From NCBI GenBank assembly GCA_910586355.1, contig CAJUHJ010000024.1:1-35739 (forward strand): a stretch of DNA of 35,739 bases, in the 5' to 3' direction. This DNA comes from an uncultured Lachnospiraceae bacterium. Lineage in GTDB: Bacteria; Bacillota; Clostridia; Lachnospirales; Lachnospiraceae. Positions 1 through 7,786 of the stretch are shown one piece after another. The number at the start of each line of letters is the position of its first letter. Position 1 is the first letter of the stretch. The position numbers were made by a program, and so were the translations under genes. The notes beneath the pieces were generated by a model. That model was not told where the DNA came from. It ran no database searches and was given only the letters and a program-made list of their open reading frames with translations.

Positions 1-130
1 TAGTTTGTTTCAGTGCGCCATTTATTGGCTTCCCTCTACTTTCTTTCACACTATTACCTCACTGTGTACATTTTTTTTCTAATAAAATAACAGAATAATA
101 TATAAAACACAATAGGCTGGAAAAAAGAAG

Positions 131-159
131 TTGAAGCAATCAGGGGCAAGTAGTATAAT
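131..159 (+). promoter_or_regulatory. Promoter of the sufC-sufB/D-like operon
   Basis: TTGAAG (131-136) and a perfect TATAAT (154-159) are separated by exactly 17 bases, about 35 bases before the chosen start of the sufC-like gene. The promoter overlaps the possible upstream TTG start at 131, which argues against that longer reading. Bases 1-130 hold no gene or signal I can support. Confidence 0.75.
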
Positions 160-193
160 ACAATGGAATCTATACTTGTTTGGGAGGTTAGAC

Positions 194-916
194 ATGTTAG
201 AATTAAAAAATATATCTTATGAAGTTGAGGACGATAGGGCAAGCCGTGAGATATTAAAAGACGTCAATTTAAAAATTGATAATCACTTTGTGGCAATTAC
301 AGGGCCAAATGGCGGAGGCAAATCGACATTAGCGAAGATTATTGCTGGAATTATTCGGCCGACGTCTGGGCAGATTCTTTTAGACGGCGAGGATATTACA
401 GCTTACAATATTACAGAACGTGCAAAAGCGGGAATTAGCTACGCATTTCAGCAGCCGGTTCATTTCAAAGGCCTTACGGTAAAAGATTTAGTTTCACTGG
501 CGGCCGCAAGGAAGATGTCCGTATCGGAAATCTGTAATATTCTTTCTGAGGTAGGGTTGTGTGCAAAAGAGTATATTGACCGTGAAATCAACAATAGTTT
601 GTCGGGCGGTGAATTAAAACGTATTGAAATTGCCATGATAACAGCTAGAAGCACAAAACTTTCTATATTTGACGAGCCGGAAGCAGGTATTGATCTTTGG
701 AGTTTTAACAGCTTAATTCATGTGTTTGAACGGATGCACAAAGAAATCAATGGAATGATATTGATTATTTCCCATCAGGAGAGAATTTTAAATATCGCAG
801 ATGAGATTATATTAATTTCAGACGGACGTGTTATGGCGGCAGGCAATAGAGAAGAGATGATACCAAAACTTTTAAGTACCGAGAGCGCCTGCAGTGCGTT
901 GGCAGATAAGGCATAG
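194..916 (+). CDS. sufC: SufC-like ABC ATPase of a minimal Fe-S assembly system
   Basis: Cytoplasmic ABC ATPase of 240 residues that would power Fe-S cluster assembly on the scaffold encoded directly downstream. Visible motifs are Walker A GPNGGGKST (residues 37-45), a Q-loop in FQQPV, the signature LSGGELKR and Walker B IFDEPEAGID. The signature and the Walker B region followed by GID are typical of SufC rather than of importers, and no permease is nearby. The start is ATG 194, with GGGAGG six bases upstream; an in-frame TTG at 131 lies inside the promoter. No sufS, sufU or full sufB plus sufD set adjoins, so this matches the two-gene Suf-like minimal (SMS, SmsC/SmsB) arrangement known from archaea and anaerobic bacteria. 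The assignment to SMS is inference from gene number and the partner's length. Confidence 0.88.
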   Translation: MLELKNISYEVEDDRASREILKDVNLKIDNHFVAITGPNGGGKSTLAKIIAGIIRPTSGQILLDGEDITAYNITERAKAGISYAFQQPVHFKGLTVKDLVSLAAARKMSVSEICNILSEVGLCAKEYIDREINNSLSGGELKRIEIAMITARSTKLSIFDEPEAGIDLWSFNSLIHVFERMHKEINGMILIISHQERILNIADEIILISDGRVMAAGNREEMIPKLLSTESACSALADKA

Positions 917-950
917 AAGGATAGCACAAGGACAAGCAGGGAGGTAACAT

Positions 951-1868
951 ATGGATAAAATAGAAAAAAATCTGTTGGAACAGGTGGCAGGATTGCACGA
1001 AGTCCCGGCCGGAGCTTATAATATCCGTTCCAATGGAAAAATGGCTGGCAGAAATACAACTGCAAATATAGATATTATTACAAAAGAAGACAGGCAGGGA
1101 ATTGATATTAGAATTAAACCTGGAACGAAAAAAGAAAGCCTTCATATTCCGGTTATATTAAGTGAAACAGGTTATCAGGAAATGGTGTACAATGATTTTT
1201 ATATTGGAGATGACTGTGATATTACTATTATTGCCGGATGCGGAATTCATAACTGCGGCGTAGATACTTCAAAACACGATGGAGTCCATACGTTTTATCT
1301 TGGTAAAAATGCAAAAGTGCGTTATGTGGAAAAACATTATGGAGAAGGAGAAGGCCGTGGAGAAAATGTTATGAATCCTATGACTGTCGTTTATTGTGAA
1401 GAGAATGCCCATATGGAAATGGAGACAACTCAGATTAAAGGAATTGATTCCACAAACCGTATTACAAAAGGCGAGTTGAAAGCCGGGGCAACTCTTGAAG
1501 TCCACGAAAAAATAATGACGCATGGAAAGCAGTATGCAAGGACAGAGTTTGAAGTGGATTTGAATGGAGAAAACTGCAGTGTCAATGTCGTTTCCCGTTC
1601 GGTGGCAAGAGATGATTCAAAACAGGAATTTTTCTCGAAACTCAATGGAAACGCCGCCTGCTCGGGGCATAGCGAATGTGACGCCATTATTATGGATAAG
1701 TCCAATGTGACGGCAAGTCCGCAGCTTACGGCAAATCATGTGGATGCAGGCCTAATCCATGAAGCAGCCATTGGAAAAATTGCAGGGGAGCAGTTGGTAA
1801 AACTGATGACATTGGGACTGACAGAGGAAGAGGCAGAGGCTCAGATTATCAGCGGATTTTTAAAATAA
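951..1868 (+). CDS. SufB/SufD-like Fe-S scaffold protein (SmsB-type)
   Basis: Protein of 305 residues from the SufB/SufD family, the scaffold partner of the ATPase encoded 34 bases upstream. It shows the family's beta-helix-like core (alternating short hydrophobic strands around residues 70-240) and the C-terminal pattern in which HVDAGLIHEAAIGKI precedes a helical end with LTEEEAEAQIISGFL; the latter is a classic SufB/D signature. At 305 residues it is much shorter than E. coli SufB (about 495) or SufD (about 420), as expected for a single, minimal scaffold. Cysteines visible include CGIHNCGVD (about residues 86-94) and SECD near residue 240. RBS GGGAGG precedes ATG 951. A strong hairpin terminator follows immediately, so the operon is just these two genes. 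Confidence 0.85.
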   Translation: MDKIEKNLLEQVAGLHEVPAGAYNIRSNGKMAGRNTTANIDIITKEDRQGIDIRIKPGTKKESLHIPVILSETGYQEMVYNDFYIGDDCDITIIAGCGIHNCGVDTSKHDGVHTFYLGKNAKVRYVEKHYGEGEGRGENVMNPMTVVYCEENAHMEMETTQIKGIDSTNRITKGELKAGATLEVHEKIMTHGKQYARTEFEVDLNGENCSVNVVSRSVARDDSKQEFFSKLNGNAACSGHSECDAIIMDKSNVTASPQLTANHVDAGLIHEAAIGKIAGEQLVKLMTLGLTEEEAEAQIISGFLK

Positions 1869-1870
1869 AG

Positions 1871-1909
1871 AAAAATGATACGAAAATCTTCGATTTTCGT
1901 ATCATTTTT
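1871..1909. terminator. Bidirectional terminator
   Basis: A perfect stem of 17 bases on each side (AAAAATGATACGAAAAT paired with its complement) around a CTTCG loop, with A- and T-runs at the two ends. It sits between the converging scaffold gene and the zinc-ribbon gene and overlaps the last codons of the latter. It would work in both directions. Confidence 0.9.
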
Positions 1910-2312
1910 GTAAGAAACGGAAGCGTTGGTCTGCATTTTCAAAGCTGTACGTAGCGCTGCCTGAAAGATTTGCTTTTCGCAGACAATCCGGACACAAAGA
2001 ACCAAATGAAATAGATTTGCCACATTCCTGGCAGTGCAGGTTTTCCAATGTGGGATTGTGGAGCTCTTTGTATTCGATTCGTCCTTCGCGAATCCAGCCT
2101 TTGACTTTCATAAGAGGAATTCCAAATTCTTTTGCGACGTCATATTCTGTAACATCGTTGGTGCGGATGTACTCTTTGACTTTCGAAAAGAGCAGCCGTT
2201 CTTTACAGGCAGGGCAGATATCTTCTGTATAATTTTTCGGAAGAGTACGATGGCATTCTTTGCAGCCGTCGACATCATTTGCAAATAGCGCTTCTGAAAC
2301 GTGATGATTCAT
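1902..2312 (-). CDS. Zinc-ribbon / helix-turn-helix protein, YvyF-like
   Basis: Protein of 136 residues with two CxxC...CxxC zinc-ribbon knuckle pairs, Cys17/20 with Cys33/36 and Cys94/97 with Cys107/110. They flank a central helix-turn-helix of the MerR-like type (about residues 52-80: DVAKEFGIPLMKVKGWIREG). This layout is that of the YvyF-type 'flagellar operon protein' family, whose B. subtilis member lies in the late flagellar flgM region. No flagellar gene is seen here, so a general nucleic-acid-binding or regulatory role is equally possible. The start at 2310-2312 (ATG on the minus strand) has GAAAGGAGAG about 7-10 bases upstream. The gene converges on the Fe-S scaffold gene and shares its terminator. 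The function is not established. Confidence 0.75.
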   Translation of the reverse strand: MNHHVSEALFANDVDGCKECHRTLPKNYTEDICPACKERLLFSKVKEYIRTNDVTEYDVAKEFGIPLMKVKGWIREGRIEYKELHNPTLENLHCQECGKSISFGSLCPDCLRKANLSGSATYSFENADQRFRFLQK

Positions 2313-2339
2313 AGTCCGTAAACTCTCCTTTCAAATATG

Positions 2340-2371
2340 TATGGTATGATAACTAATCAAATTATACCATA
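2340..2371. promoter_or_regulatory. Inverted repeat in the divergent murI / zinc-ribbon gene spacer
   Basis: Perfect 8-base arms TATGGTAT (2340-2347) and ATACCATA (2364-2371) are separated by 16 bases, between the divergently transcribed zinc-ribbon gene and murI. The right arm overlaps a minus-strand TATAAT (2361-2366), a plausible -10 box for the zinc-ribbon gene although its -35 is weak. A dyad over a -10 box suggests an operator; no binding protein can be named. Confidence 0.4.
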
Positions 2372-2452
2372 TTGAAGACAAAAAAGGAAGAAGTCTGTTG
2401 GAATTTTTGTTATTAATTTAAAGTATTAGTGTAACACAGAAGGGAAACCAGT

Positions 2453-3304
2453 ATGTCTTTACAATCCATCAAAAAAAGAAATGACAGCCCAATTGCAGTA
2501 TTTGATTCCGGAGTGGGCGGGGTCAGTGTACTTCGGGCGCTTCTTGAGGAAATGCCAAATGAAAATTATTGGTATTATGGAGATTCTGCCAATGCTCCTT
2601 ATGGGACAAAATCTTTAGAAGAGGTGCGCCGGCTGACCGTTTCCCATGTAGACCGTTTTATTGCAGAAGGCGCAAAAGCCGTTGTAGTCGCATGTAATAC
2701 GGCAACAAGCGCCGCGGTGCGTTATCTGAGGCAGAAATATCCCGAAGTGCCGATGATTGGGATTGAACCGGCGTTAAAACCGGCGGTGTATTCCGGAGGC
2801 TATCCGAATGTGGTGGTTATGGCGACCCCAATGACGCTTCGGGAGGAAAAGTTTCACAATTTGATGGATCGCTATATTGGCATGGCTCATATTATTCCGC
2901 TTCCCTGTCCCGGATTGATGGAGTATATTGAACATGGGAATATACACAGTATGGAATTAGAACAGTTTTTGGAGCGGCTGTTCGAGCCTTTTGAAAAACA
3001 CAAATTAGACGCAGTTGTTTTGGGCTGCACGCATTATCCGTTTGTCAGTATGGAACTGCAGAAAGTCTTGGGAGAAAATGTGATGCTTTTTGAAGGCGGG
3101 CCGGGTACGGCAAGGGAGACGAAGCGCCGTTTGGCAAACGCCGGACTGCTTGGCGATTGTCAAAGGAAAGGAATTGTAACATTTGACAATAGCGAGCAGT
3201 CCGATGAAAAGAAAAATCTTTGCAGAAAATTGTTAAATATGCCAATACACATAAGACAAGATAAGCAGGTGGATGGGGTAAAACAGATAAAACACGTACT
3301 TTAA
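2453..3304 (+). CDS. murI: Glutamate racemase
   Basis: Interconverts L- and D-glutamate in the cytoplasm, supplying D-Glu for peptidoglycan. The 283-residue protein carries all key motifs: FDSGVGGVSVL (17-27), the DSANAPYG substrate loop (44-51), the first catalytic cysteine in VVACNTAT (Cys81) and the second in GCTHYP (Cys192). Its length is near the family norm of about 265, with a C-terminal tail of about 20-30 residues. The last 72 bases overlap, tail to tail, the end of the convergent TraX-like gene; the overlapping part encodes a weakly conserved-looking basic tail (KQVDGVKQIKHVL). RBS AGAAGGG lies about ten bases before ATG 2453. Confidence 0.95.
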   Translation: MSLQSIKKRNDSPIAVFDSGVGGVSVLRALLEEMPNENYWYYGDSANAPYGTKSLEEVRRLTVSHVDRFIAEGAKAVVVACNTATSAAVRYLRQKYPEVPMIGIEPALKPAVYSGGYPNVVVMATPMTLREEKFHNLMDRYIGMAHIIPLPCPGLMEYIEHGNIHSMELEQFLERLFEPFEKHKLDAVVLGCTHYPFVSMELQKVLGENVMLFEGGPGTARETKRRLANAGLLGDCQRKGIVTFDNSEQSDEKKNLCRKLLNMPIHIRQDKQVDGVKQIKHVL

Positions 3305-3928
3305 TGAAATACCGCGCGTCCCATTGTAGAATTTTATGAGAGGAACGGACACAAAAGCTGTAAGTTCCAGAGTACTTGAAAACAACAGGCAAAAACAGGC
3401 TAGGGCGGCGGCAATTGATTTTCTTTTGTGGTACAAATAGAAAATAACAATACACAATACACCGATTTCACCATAATCTGTTTTTAAATACCATGCTGAT
3501 AAGGCGCCTGAAAAAAGAATGGCTGCAGTACAAATCAATTTGAGGCCGTATTTATGGGGAAATTGATTTTGTATATATTCCATGGCGGAAATTGTCATAA
3601 GTCCGATTAACAGAGTAAAAAATACATTTTGGTAAGAGGGGTCAAACGCAGTCTGACGGAATGTGAAATCAAAAGGGATTTCAGAAATGGCAGCAAAAAG
3701 CGCCAGGCGCAGACAATATTTGGAGAGATTTCTGGTGTGGAAAAAACCTTCGACTAACAGGAAACAGAAAATCGGAAATGCAATGCGTCCTATCAAGCGG
3801 CAGATATAATAAGGCGTGTAGTAAGAGCCAAGAAAAACTGTGCCGATATGGTCAATTAACATAGATATAATTGCAATGATTTTCAACGCGCTCCCTGAAA
3901 TGCCTTTTTGTTCTTTTTGTTTTGTCAA
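3233..3928 (-). CDS. TraX-like polytopic membrane protein
   Basis: Integral membrane protein of 231 residues with about seven hydrophobic segments and the TraX-family opening SALKIIAIISMLIDHIG (about residues 12-28), in which the Asp-His pair after a first membrane helix is characteristic. TraX of plasmid F acetylates pilin; chromosomal Firmicutes members have no settled substrate, so only the family can be claimed. The first codon is TTG (3926-3928), with AGGAG about ten bases upstream on the minus strand; an ATG in between is out of frame and quickly stops. The 3' end overlaps murI by 72 bases. A hydrophobic C-terminal helix (YPIHLLILSYVYWHI) fills most of the overlap, so the shared region is not dispensable tail for this protein. 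Confidence 0.8.
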   Translation of the reverse strand: MTKQKEQKGISGSALKIIAIISMLIDHIGTVFLGSYYTPYYICRLIGRIAFPIFCFLLVEGFFHTRNLSKYCLRLALFAAISEIPFDFTFRQTAFDPSYQNVFFTLLIGLMTISAMEYIQNQFPHKYGLKLICTAAILFSGALSAWYLKTDYGEIGVLCIVIFYLYHKRKSIAAALACFCLLFSSTLELTAFVSVPLIKFYNGTRGISLKYVFYLFYPIHLLILSYVYWHI

Positions 3929-4019
3929 TGGATCATTGCTCCTTTACATATTTATTAGTACATTATAATGTTTTTAGAGAAGAAATACAACAATATAGGA
4001 AAGAAATCGAGGAGAGAGA

Positions 4020-5024
4020 ATGGAAGATAAACGTTATGCGGTTTTAATTGATTCTGATAATGTATCGGCAAAATATATTACGGCAATTTTGGATGAAATG
4101 ACGAAATACGGTATTATTACTTACAAAAGAGTATACGGCGACTGGACAAACCAGCAGGCGTCAAAATGGCGGGAGGAGCTTTTGGCAAATTCCATTACGC
4201 CGATTCAGCAGTTTTGCAATACGGTAGGAAAAAACGCGACGGATTCAGCGCTGATAATTGATGCTATGGATATTCTTTATACGGGGCGCGTAGAAGGATT
4301 TTGTCTTGTCTCAAGCGACGGAGATTTTACGAAATTAGCAAGCCGTCTGCGGGAATCTGGTATGGAGGTAATTGGGATGGGTGAAACGAAAACGCCCAAA
4401 TCATTTAAAGCAGCTTGTTCCGTATTTACAAATCTGGAAATTCTTTTGGAACAGGAAGCAGACCGCGCAAAAGAGAACATTTCACAAAAGACAATTCAGG
4501 AAGCAATCGTTGAGATTATTACAGAAAATGAAAATAACGGAAAAAAGACAGGGCTTGGTGAATTGGGCAATTCCCTTCTGAAAAAATATTCTGATTTTGA
4601 CGTTCGTACGTATGGGTACAGTTCGCTTTCAAAGTTTATTGAGGAAATGGAAGACACATTTCGTCTTTATAAAAAAGAAACGACGATTTTAGTTGGGCTT
4701 CGGGACGACAGTTTAAAAAGAGAACAGTTAGAAGCATATATACTGGAATGTGTGCGCCAGTCGCATGGAGAAGGCGTGGATTTAGCGGCAATGGGACAAA
4801 AAATTCATAAAAAATATCCTGATTTTAAAGTAAAAGAGTATGGTTATTCTACCTTCCAAAAGTTTGTATCCCATATTCCGGGCTTGGAATTAATCAATGA
4901 AAATGAAACGGTAAAACGTTTGGTTGAAAAAGAAATGGAATCCTCAAAAGGACTGTTGGAACAGTCCAAAAAAATATCAGTGAGCAAGAAAAAAAAGGGA
5001 AAAGGAACAAAAGGCGAAAAATAA
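4020..5024 (+). CDS. NYN-domain protein with two OST-HTH/LOTUS domains
   Basis: Protein of 334 residues. Residues 1-150 form a LabA-like NYN (PIN-fold) domain, with acidic residues Asp11/Asp13/Asn14 in LIDSDN and Asp100/Asp102 in SSDGDFTKLASRLR, the pattern expected for a metal-dependent RNase. Two OST-HTH/LOTUS repeats follow (about 157-225 and 236-305); each ends in a similar core, YGYSSLSKFIEEM and YGYSTFQKFVSHI. The C-terminus is a Lys-rich tail (about 315-334), which fits nucleic-acid contact. LOTUS domains bind RNA, including G-rich structures, in characterised members; the RNase role here is inference. ATG 4020 has GAGGAGAGAG just upstream. A possible TATAAT lies at 3964-3969. It is not the YacP/Rae1 type of NYN protein, which lacks LOTUS repeats. 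Confidence 0.85.
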   Translation: MEDKRYAVLIDSDNVSAKYITAILDEMTKYGIITYKRVYGDWTNQQASKWREELLANSITPIQQFCNTVGKNATDSALIIDAMDILYTGRVEGFCLVSSDGDFTKLASRLRESGMEVIGMGETKTPKSFKAACSVFTNLEILLEQEADRAKENISQKTIQEAIVEIITENENNGKKTGLGELGNSLLKKYSDFDVRTYGYSSLSKFIEEMEDTFRLYKKETTILVGLRDDSLKREQLEAYILECVRQSHGEGVDLAAMGQKIHKKYPDFKVKEYGYSTFQKFVSHIPGLELINENETVKRLVEKEMESSKGLLEQSKKISVSKKKKGKGTKGEK

Positions 5025-5068
5025 AAAACAGGGACAATCACATGGAAAACATGATTGTCCCTGTTTTT
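5024..5068. terminator. Bidirectional terminator between NYN-LOTUS gene and pyrG
   Basis: CAGGGACAATCA (5029-5040) pairs perfectly with TGATTGTCCCTG (5052-5063), flanked by an A-run and a T-run, so it serves both converging genes. Confidence 0.9.
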
Positions 5069-5069
5069 A

Positions 5070-6674
5070 TTAACGTGAAATTTGTATAGCGGCTTTAATA
5101 AAGCCTTTAAAAAGCGGATGCGGACGGTTTGGCCTGGATTTTAATTCAGGGTGCGCCTGAGTTGCAAGAAACCAAGGATGCTCAGGCAGCTCAATCATTT
5201 CAATAATGCGTCCATCCGGAGAAATACCGCAGAGTTTTAAGCCTTTTTCAACCAGGGAATTCCGGTAGTCGTTGTTTACTTCATAACGGTGGCGGTGGCG
5301 TTCGTGAATCGTTTCTTCTCCATATAAAGCAAATGCTTTGGAGGACTTGTCTAATACGCATGGATAGGAGCCAAGTCTTAACGTTCCGCCAATATCTTCA
5401 ATTCCATCCTGATCCGGCATTAGGGAAATGACGGGATGGGTCGTATGCGGATTTAATTCAATACTATGCGCGTCGTGCATACCGCAGATATTTCTTGCAA
5501 ATTCTATAATAGCGACCTGCATACCTAAGCACAGGCCCAGATAAGGGATTTGATTTGTCCTCGCGTAGTTTGCTGCAATAATCATGCCATCTACTCCGCG
5601 GTCGCCAAATCCGCCGGGAACAATAATGCCTTGTGCGTCTTTTAGAATTTCATCTGCATTTTCGGTATTTAGAAGTTCGGAATCTACCCACTTGATATTG
5701 ACTGTGGCATGGCTTGCGATACCGCCGTGTTTTAAGGCTTCGACTACGGAAATATAAGCGTCATGGAGCTGTGTATATTTGCCGACAAGCGCGATGTTTA
5801 CCTCTTTATCCGGGTGGCGCAGGTCGTTTACCATCTGTTTCCAATCGTCCAGGTTCGGCGTAGGACATTCCAATTTTAAACATTCGCAGGCAACTTTTGC
5901 AAGGCCTTCCTGTTCCATGGCAAGAGGAGCTTCATAGAGATATTCCACATCTAAATTCTGCATGACATGGTCGCCCGGCACATTACAGAATAAGGCAATT
6001 TTATCCTTGATGTCCTGATCTAAAGGATGTTCTGAACGGCAAACAATAATATCCGGTTGTATGCCCATCCCTTGTAAGTCTTTTACACTGGCCTGTGTCG
6101 GCTTGGTTTTTAGTTCGCCGGACGCTTTTATATAAGGAATTAACGTCACATGAATTAAAATTGCGTTTTCATGCCCAATATCGTGCTGGAACTGACGGAT
6201 AGCCTCTAAAAAAGGCTGGCTTTCGATATCCCCGACAGTACCGCCTACTTCAATGATAGCAATATGGGTATCATTGGTAGTAAAGTTGCGGTAGAAACGG
6301 TTTTTGATTTCGTTTGTAATATGGGGAATGACCTGGACGGTACCGCCTCCAAAATCTCCCCGCCGTTCTTTTTGAAGAACTTTCCAATAGATTTTTCCGG
6401 TTGTGACATTGGAATTTTTCGTCAGGCTTTCATCAATGAAACGCTCATAATGACCAAGGTCTAAATCAGTTTCTGCTCCGTCGTCGGTAACGAACACTTC
6501 ACCATGCTGAATCGGATTCATGGTTCCGGGATCAAGATTAATATATGGATCAAATTTCTGCATGGTGACGGTGTATCCGCGCGCCTTTAGCAGTCGGCCG
6601 AGGGAAGCTGCTGTAATGCCTTTTCCAAGACCAGATACGACACCTCCAGTGACAAAAACGTATTTTACAGGCAT
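5070..6674 (-). CDS. pyrG: CTP synthase
   Basis: Makes CTP from UTP, ATP and glutamine. The 534-residue protein (usual length about 535) has the synthetase P-loop VTGGVVSGLGKG near the N-terminus, then the GHYERF and IEVGGTVGDIES motifs. The C-terminal glutamine amidotransferase half has the nucleophile Cys382 in GLCLGMQ and the HPE triad end in TQAHPE. The start is ATG 6672-6674, with AAAGGAGG eight bases upstream on the minus strand; an in-frame ATG 33 bases earlier has no such site and adds a non-homologous leader. The gene is monocistronic, ending at the shared terminator. I see no G-run attenuator start site like that of B. subtilis pyrG. Confidence 0.97.
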   Translation of the reverse strand: MPVKYVFVTGGVVSGLGKGITAASLGRLLKARGYTVTMQKFDPYINLDPGTMNPIQHGEVFVTDDGAETDLDLGHYERFIDESLTKNSNVTTGKIYWKVLQKERRGDFGGGTVQVIPHITNEIKNRFYRNFTTNDTHIAIIEVGGTVGDIESQPFLEAIRQFQHDIGHENAILIHVTLIPYIKASGELKTKPTQASVKDLQGMGIQPDIIVCRSEHPLDQDIKDKIALFCNVPGDHVMQNLDVEYLYEAPLAMEQEGLAKVACECLKLECPTPNLDDWKQMVNDLRHPDKEVNIALVGKYTQLHDAYISVVEALKHGGIASHATVNIKWVDSELLNTENADEILKDAQGIIVPGGFGDRGVDGMIIAANYARTNQIPYLGLCLGMQVAIIEFARNICGMHDAHSIELNPHTTHPVISLMPDQDGIEDIGGTLRLGSYPCVLDKSSKAFALYGEETIHERHRHRYEVNNDYRNSLVEKGLKLCGISPDGRIIEMIELPEHPWFLATQAHPELKSRPNRPHPLFKGFIKAAIQISR

Positions 6675-6851
6675 GAGATATCCTCCTTTTGTATTTAAAA
6701 TTGCCATTATTGTTTTTGATAAAATAACTTATTCAGTATACTACGATTTTTGAAAAAAATCCATAGTATTCAGAGAGGAAAATATAATTCTTTTGTATGG
6801 GTTCCTGTTTTTTGGTTATATTTTAAGTATATTTTGAGGGAGGAAAACGAT

Positions 6852-7697
6852 ATGCGCGGTTATTTCTATGGCTGGTATCTGAAATGCCAGTCTTTGACAC
6901 AGACATTGGCAATCATACCGTCCGTTCATCAGACGGGTAAAAAACGGACGTGTTCGATTCAGTTTATTACGGATAATGATGTATGGGAGGCTAAATGCCC
7001 AGGGGAAACATTTTATCAATCGGGAAAAAATATGAGGATTGGAAAAAACCGGTTTGGCAAAAACGGCGTCTGCCTTTTGGTGCATACGCCAACGTTAAAC
7101 GTCAGCGGAAATCTGGATTTTTGCTCCCTTTCTCCTATAAAATATGATATTATGGGTCCGTTTTCTTTCGTTCCTTTACTGGAGTGCCGGCATAGTGTGA
7201 TAAGTATGCGGCATTTTGTCTGTGGAGATGTGCGTATCAATGGACAAACATTTTCTTTTCAGAATTCATTGGGATATTGGGAAGGCGACAGGGGCCGTTC
7301 CTTTCCCAAAAGATATTTTTGGACGCATTGTTTTTTTCATTCCACTTCAATCATGTTGTCTGTGGCAGATATTCCACTGGCTTTTTGGCAGTTCAACGGT
7401 ATTATTGGAATTATCTTATTAAATGGAAAGGAATACAGGCTGGCAACCTATTTGGGCGCGAAGGCAGTGCGGGTTTTAGGAGGAGTGGTGCAGATTGTCC
7501 AGGGAGATATGGAATTGGAAGTCTGTCTTCTGGAAAAGGCGAAAAAACCTTTAAAGGCGCCTGTAAATGGAGATATGGCAAGGTCAATCCATGAAAGCGC
7601 CGCCTGCCGTGCAAGATACCGGTTTCGGAAAGCAGGGCGTACCGTGTTTGATTTTGAAACGGATAAGGCTTCTGTTGAATATGAGTATCATCATTGA
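6852..7697 (+). CDS. Tocopherol cyclase family protein
   Basis: Protein of 281 residues resembling the bacterial branch of the tocopherol-cyclase-like family: MRGYFYGWYLKCQS at the N-terminus, IIPSVH near 27, and the central motif GYWEGDRGRSFPKRYFW (about residues 143-159) followed by SIMLSVADIPL. It is rich in beta strands with no signal peptide or membrane helix. Plant homologues cyclise tocopherol precursors; a Clostridial anaerobe is not expected to make tocopherol, so the substrate is unknown and a lipocalin-like lipid-binding role is possible. The start is ATG 6852, with GAGGGAGG eight bases upstream; the longer in-frame reading from 6750 covers the promoter region. A candidate promoter is TTGTAT (6793-6798) and TATATT (6817-6822), spaced 18. 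Confidence 0.7.
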   Translation: MRGYFYGWYLKCQSLTQTLAIIPSVHQTGKKRTCSIQFITDNDVWEAKCPGETFYQSGKNMRIGKNRFGKNGVCLLVHTPTLNVSGNLDFCSLSPIKYDIMGPFSFVPLLECRHSVISMRHFVCGDVRINGQTFSFQNSLGYWEGDRGRSFPKRYFWTHCFFHSTSIMLSVADIPLAFWQFNGIIGIILLNGKEYRLATYLGAKAVRVLGGVVQIVQGDMELEVCLLEKAKKPLKAPVNGDMARSIHESAACRARYRFRKAGRTVFDFETDKASVEYEYHH

Positions 7698-7743
7698 GAA
7701 ATTTTAGAAATAAGAAAATTTCGCGGATTTGGGTAATCTGCGA
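7698..7743 (+). repeat. Overlapping inverted repeats after the tocopherol-cyclase-like gene
   Basis: Two adjacent hairpins can form: GAAATTTT (7698-7705) with AAAATTTC (7715-7722), and TCGCGGATT (7721-7729) with AATCTGCGA (7735-7743), the latter with one G-U pair. They share two bases, so only one forms fully at a time. No immediate T-run follows, so a terminator role is only possible. Confidence 0.4.
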
Positions 7744-7786
7744 AACAAGCTTCCGCTTTTTCTCTGACCACTTTTTTGACCCATAA

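Noticed and set aside
131..193. Longer sufC-like start at TTG 131
   Set aside because: It lies inside a consensus promoter, has no RBS and adds 21 non-homologous residues; ATG 194 has GGGAGG at ideal spacing.
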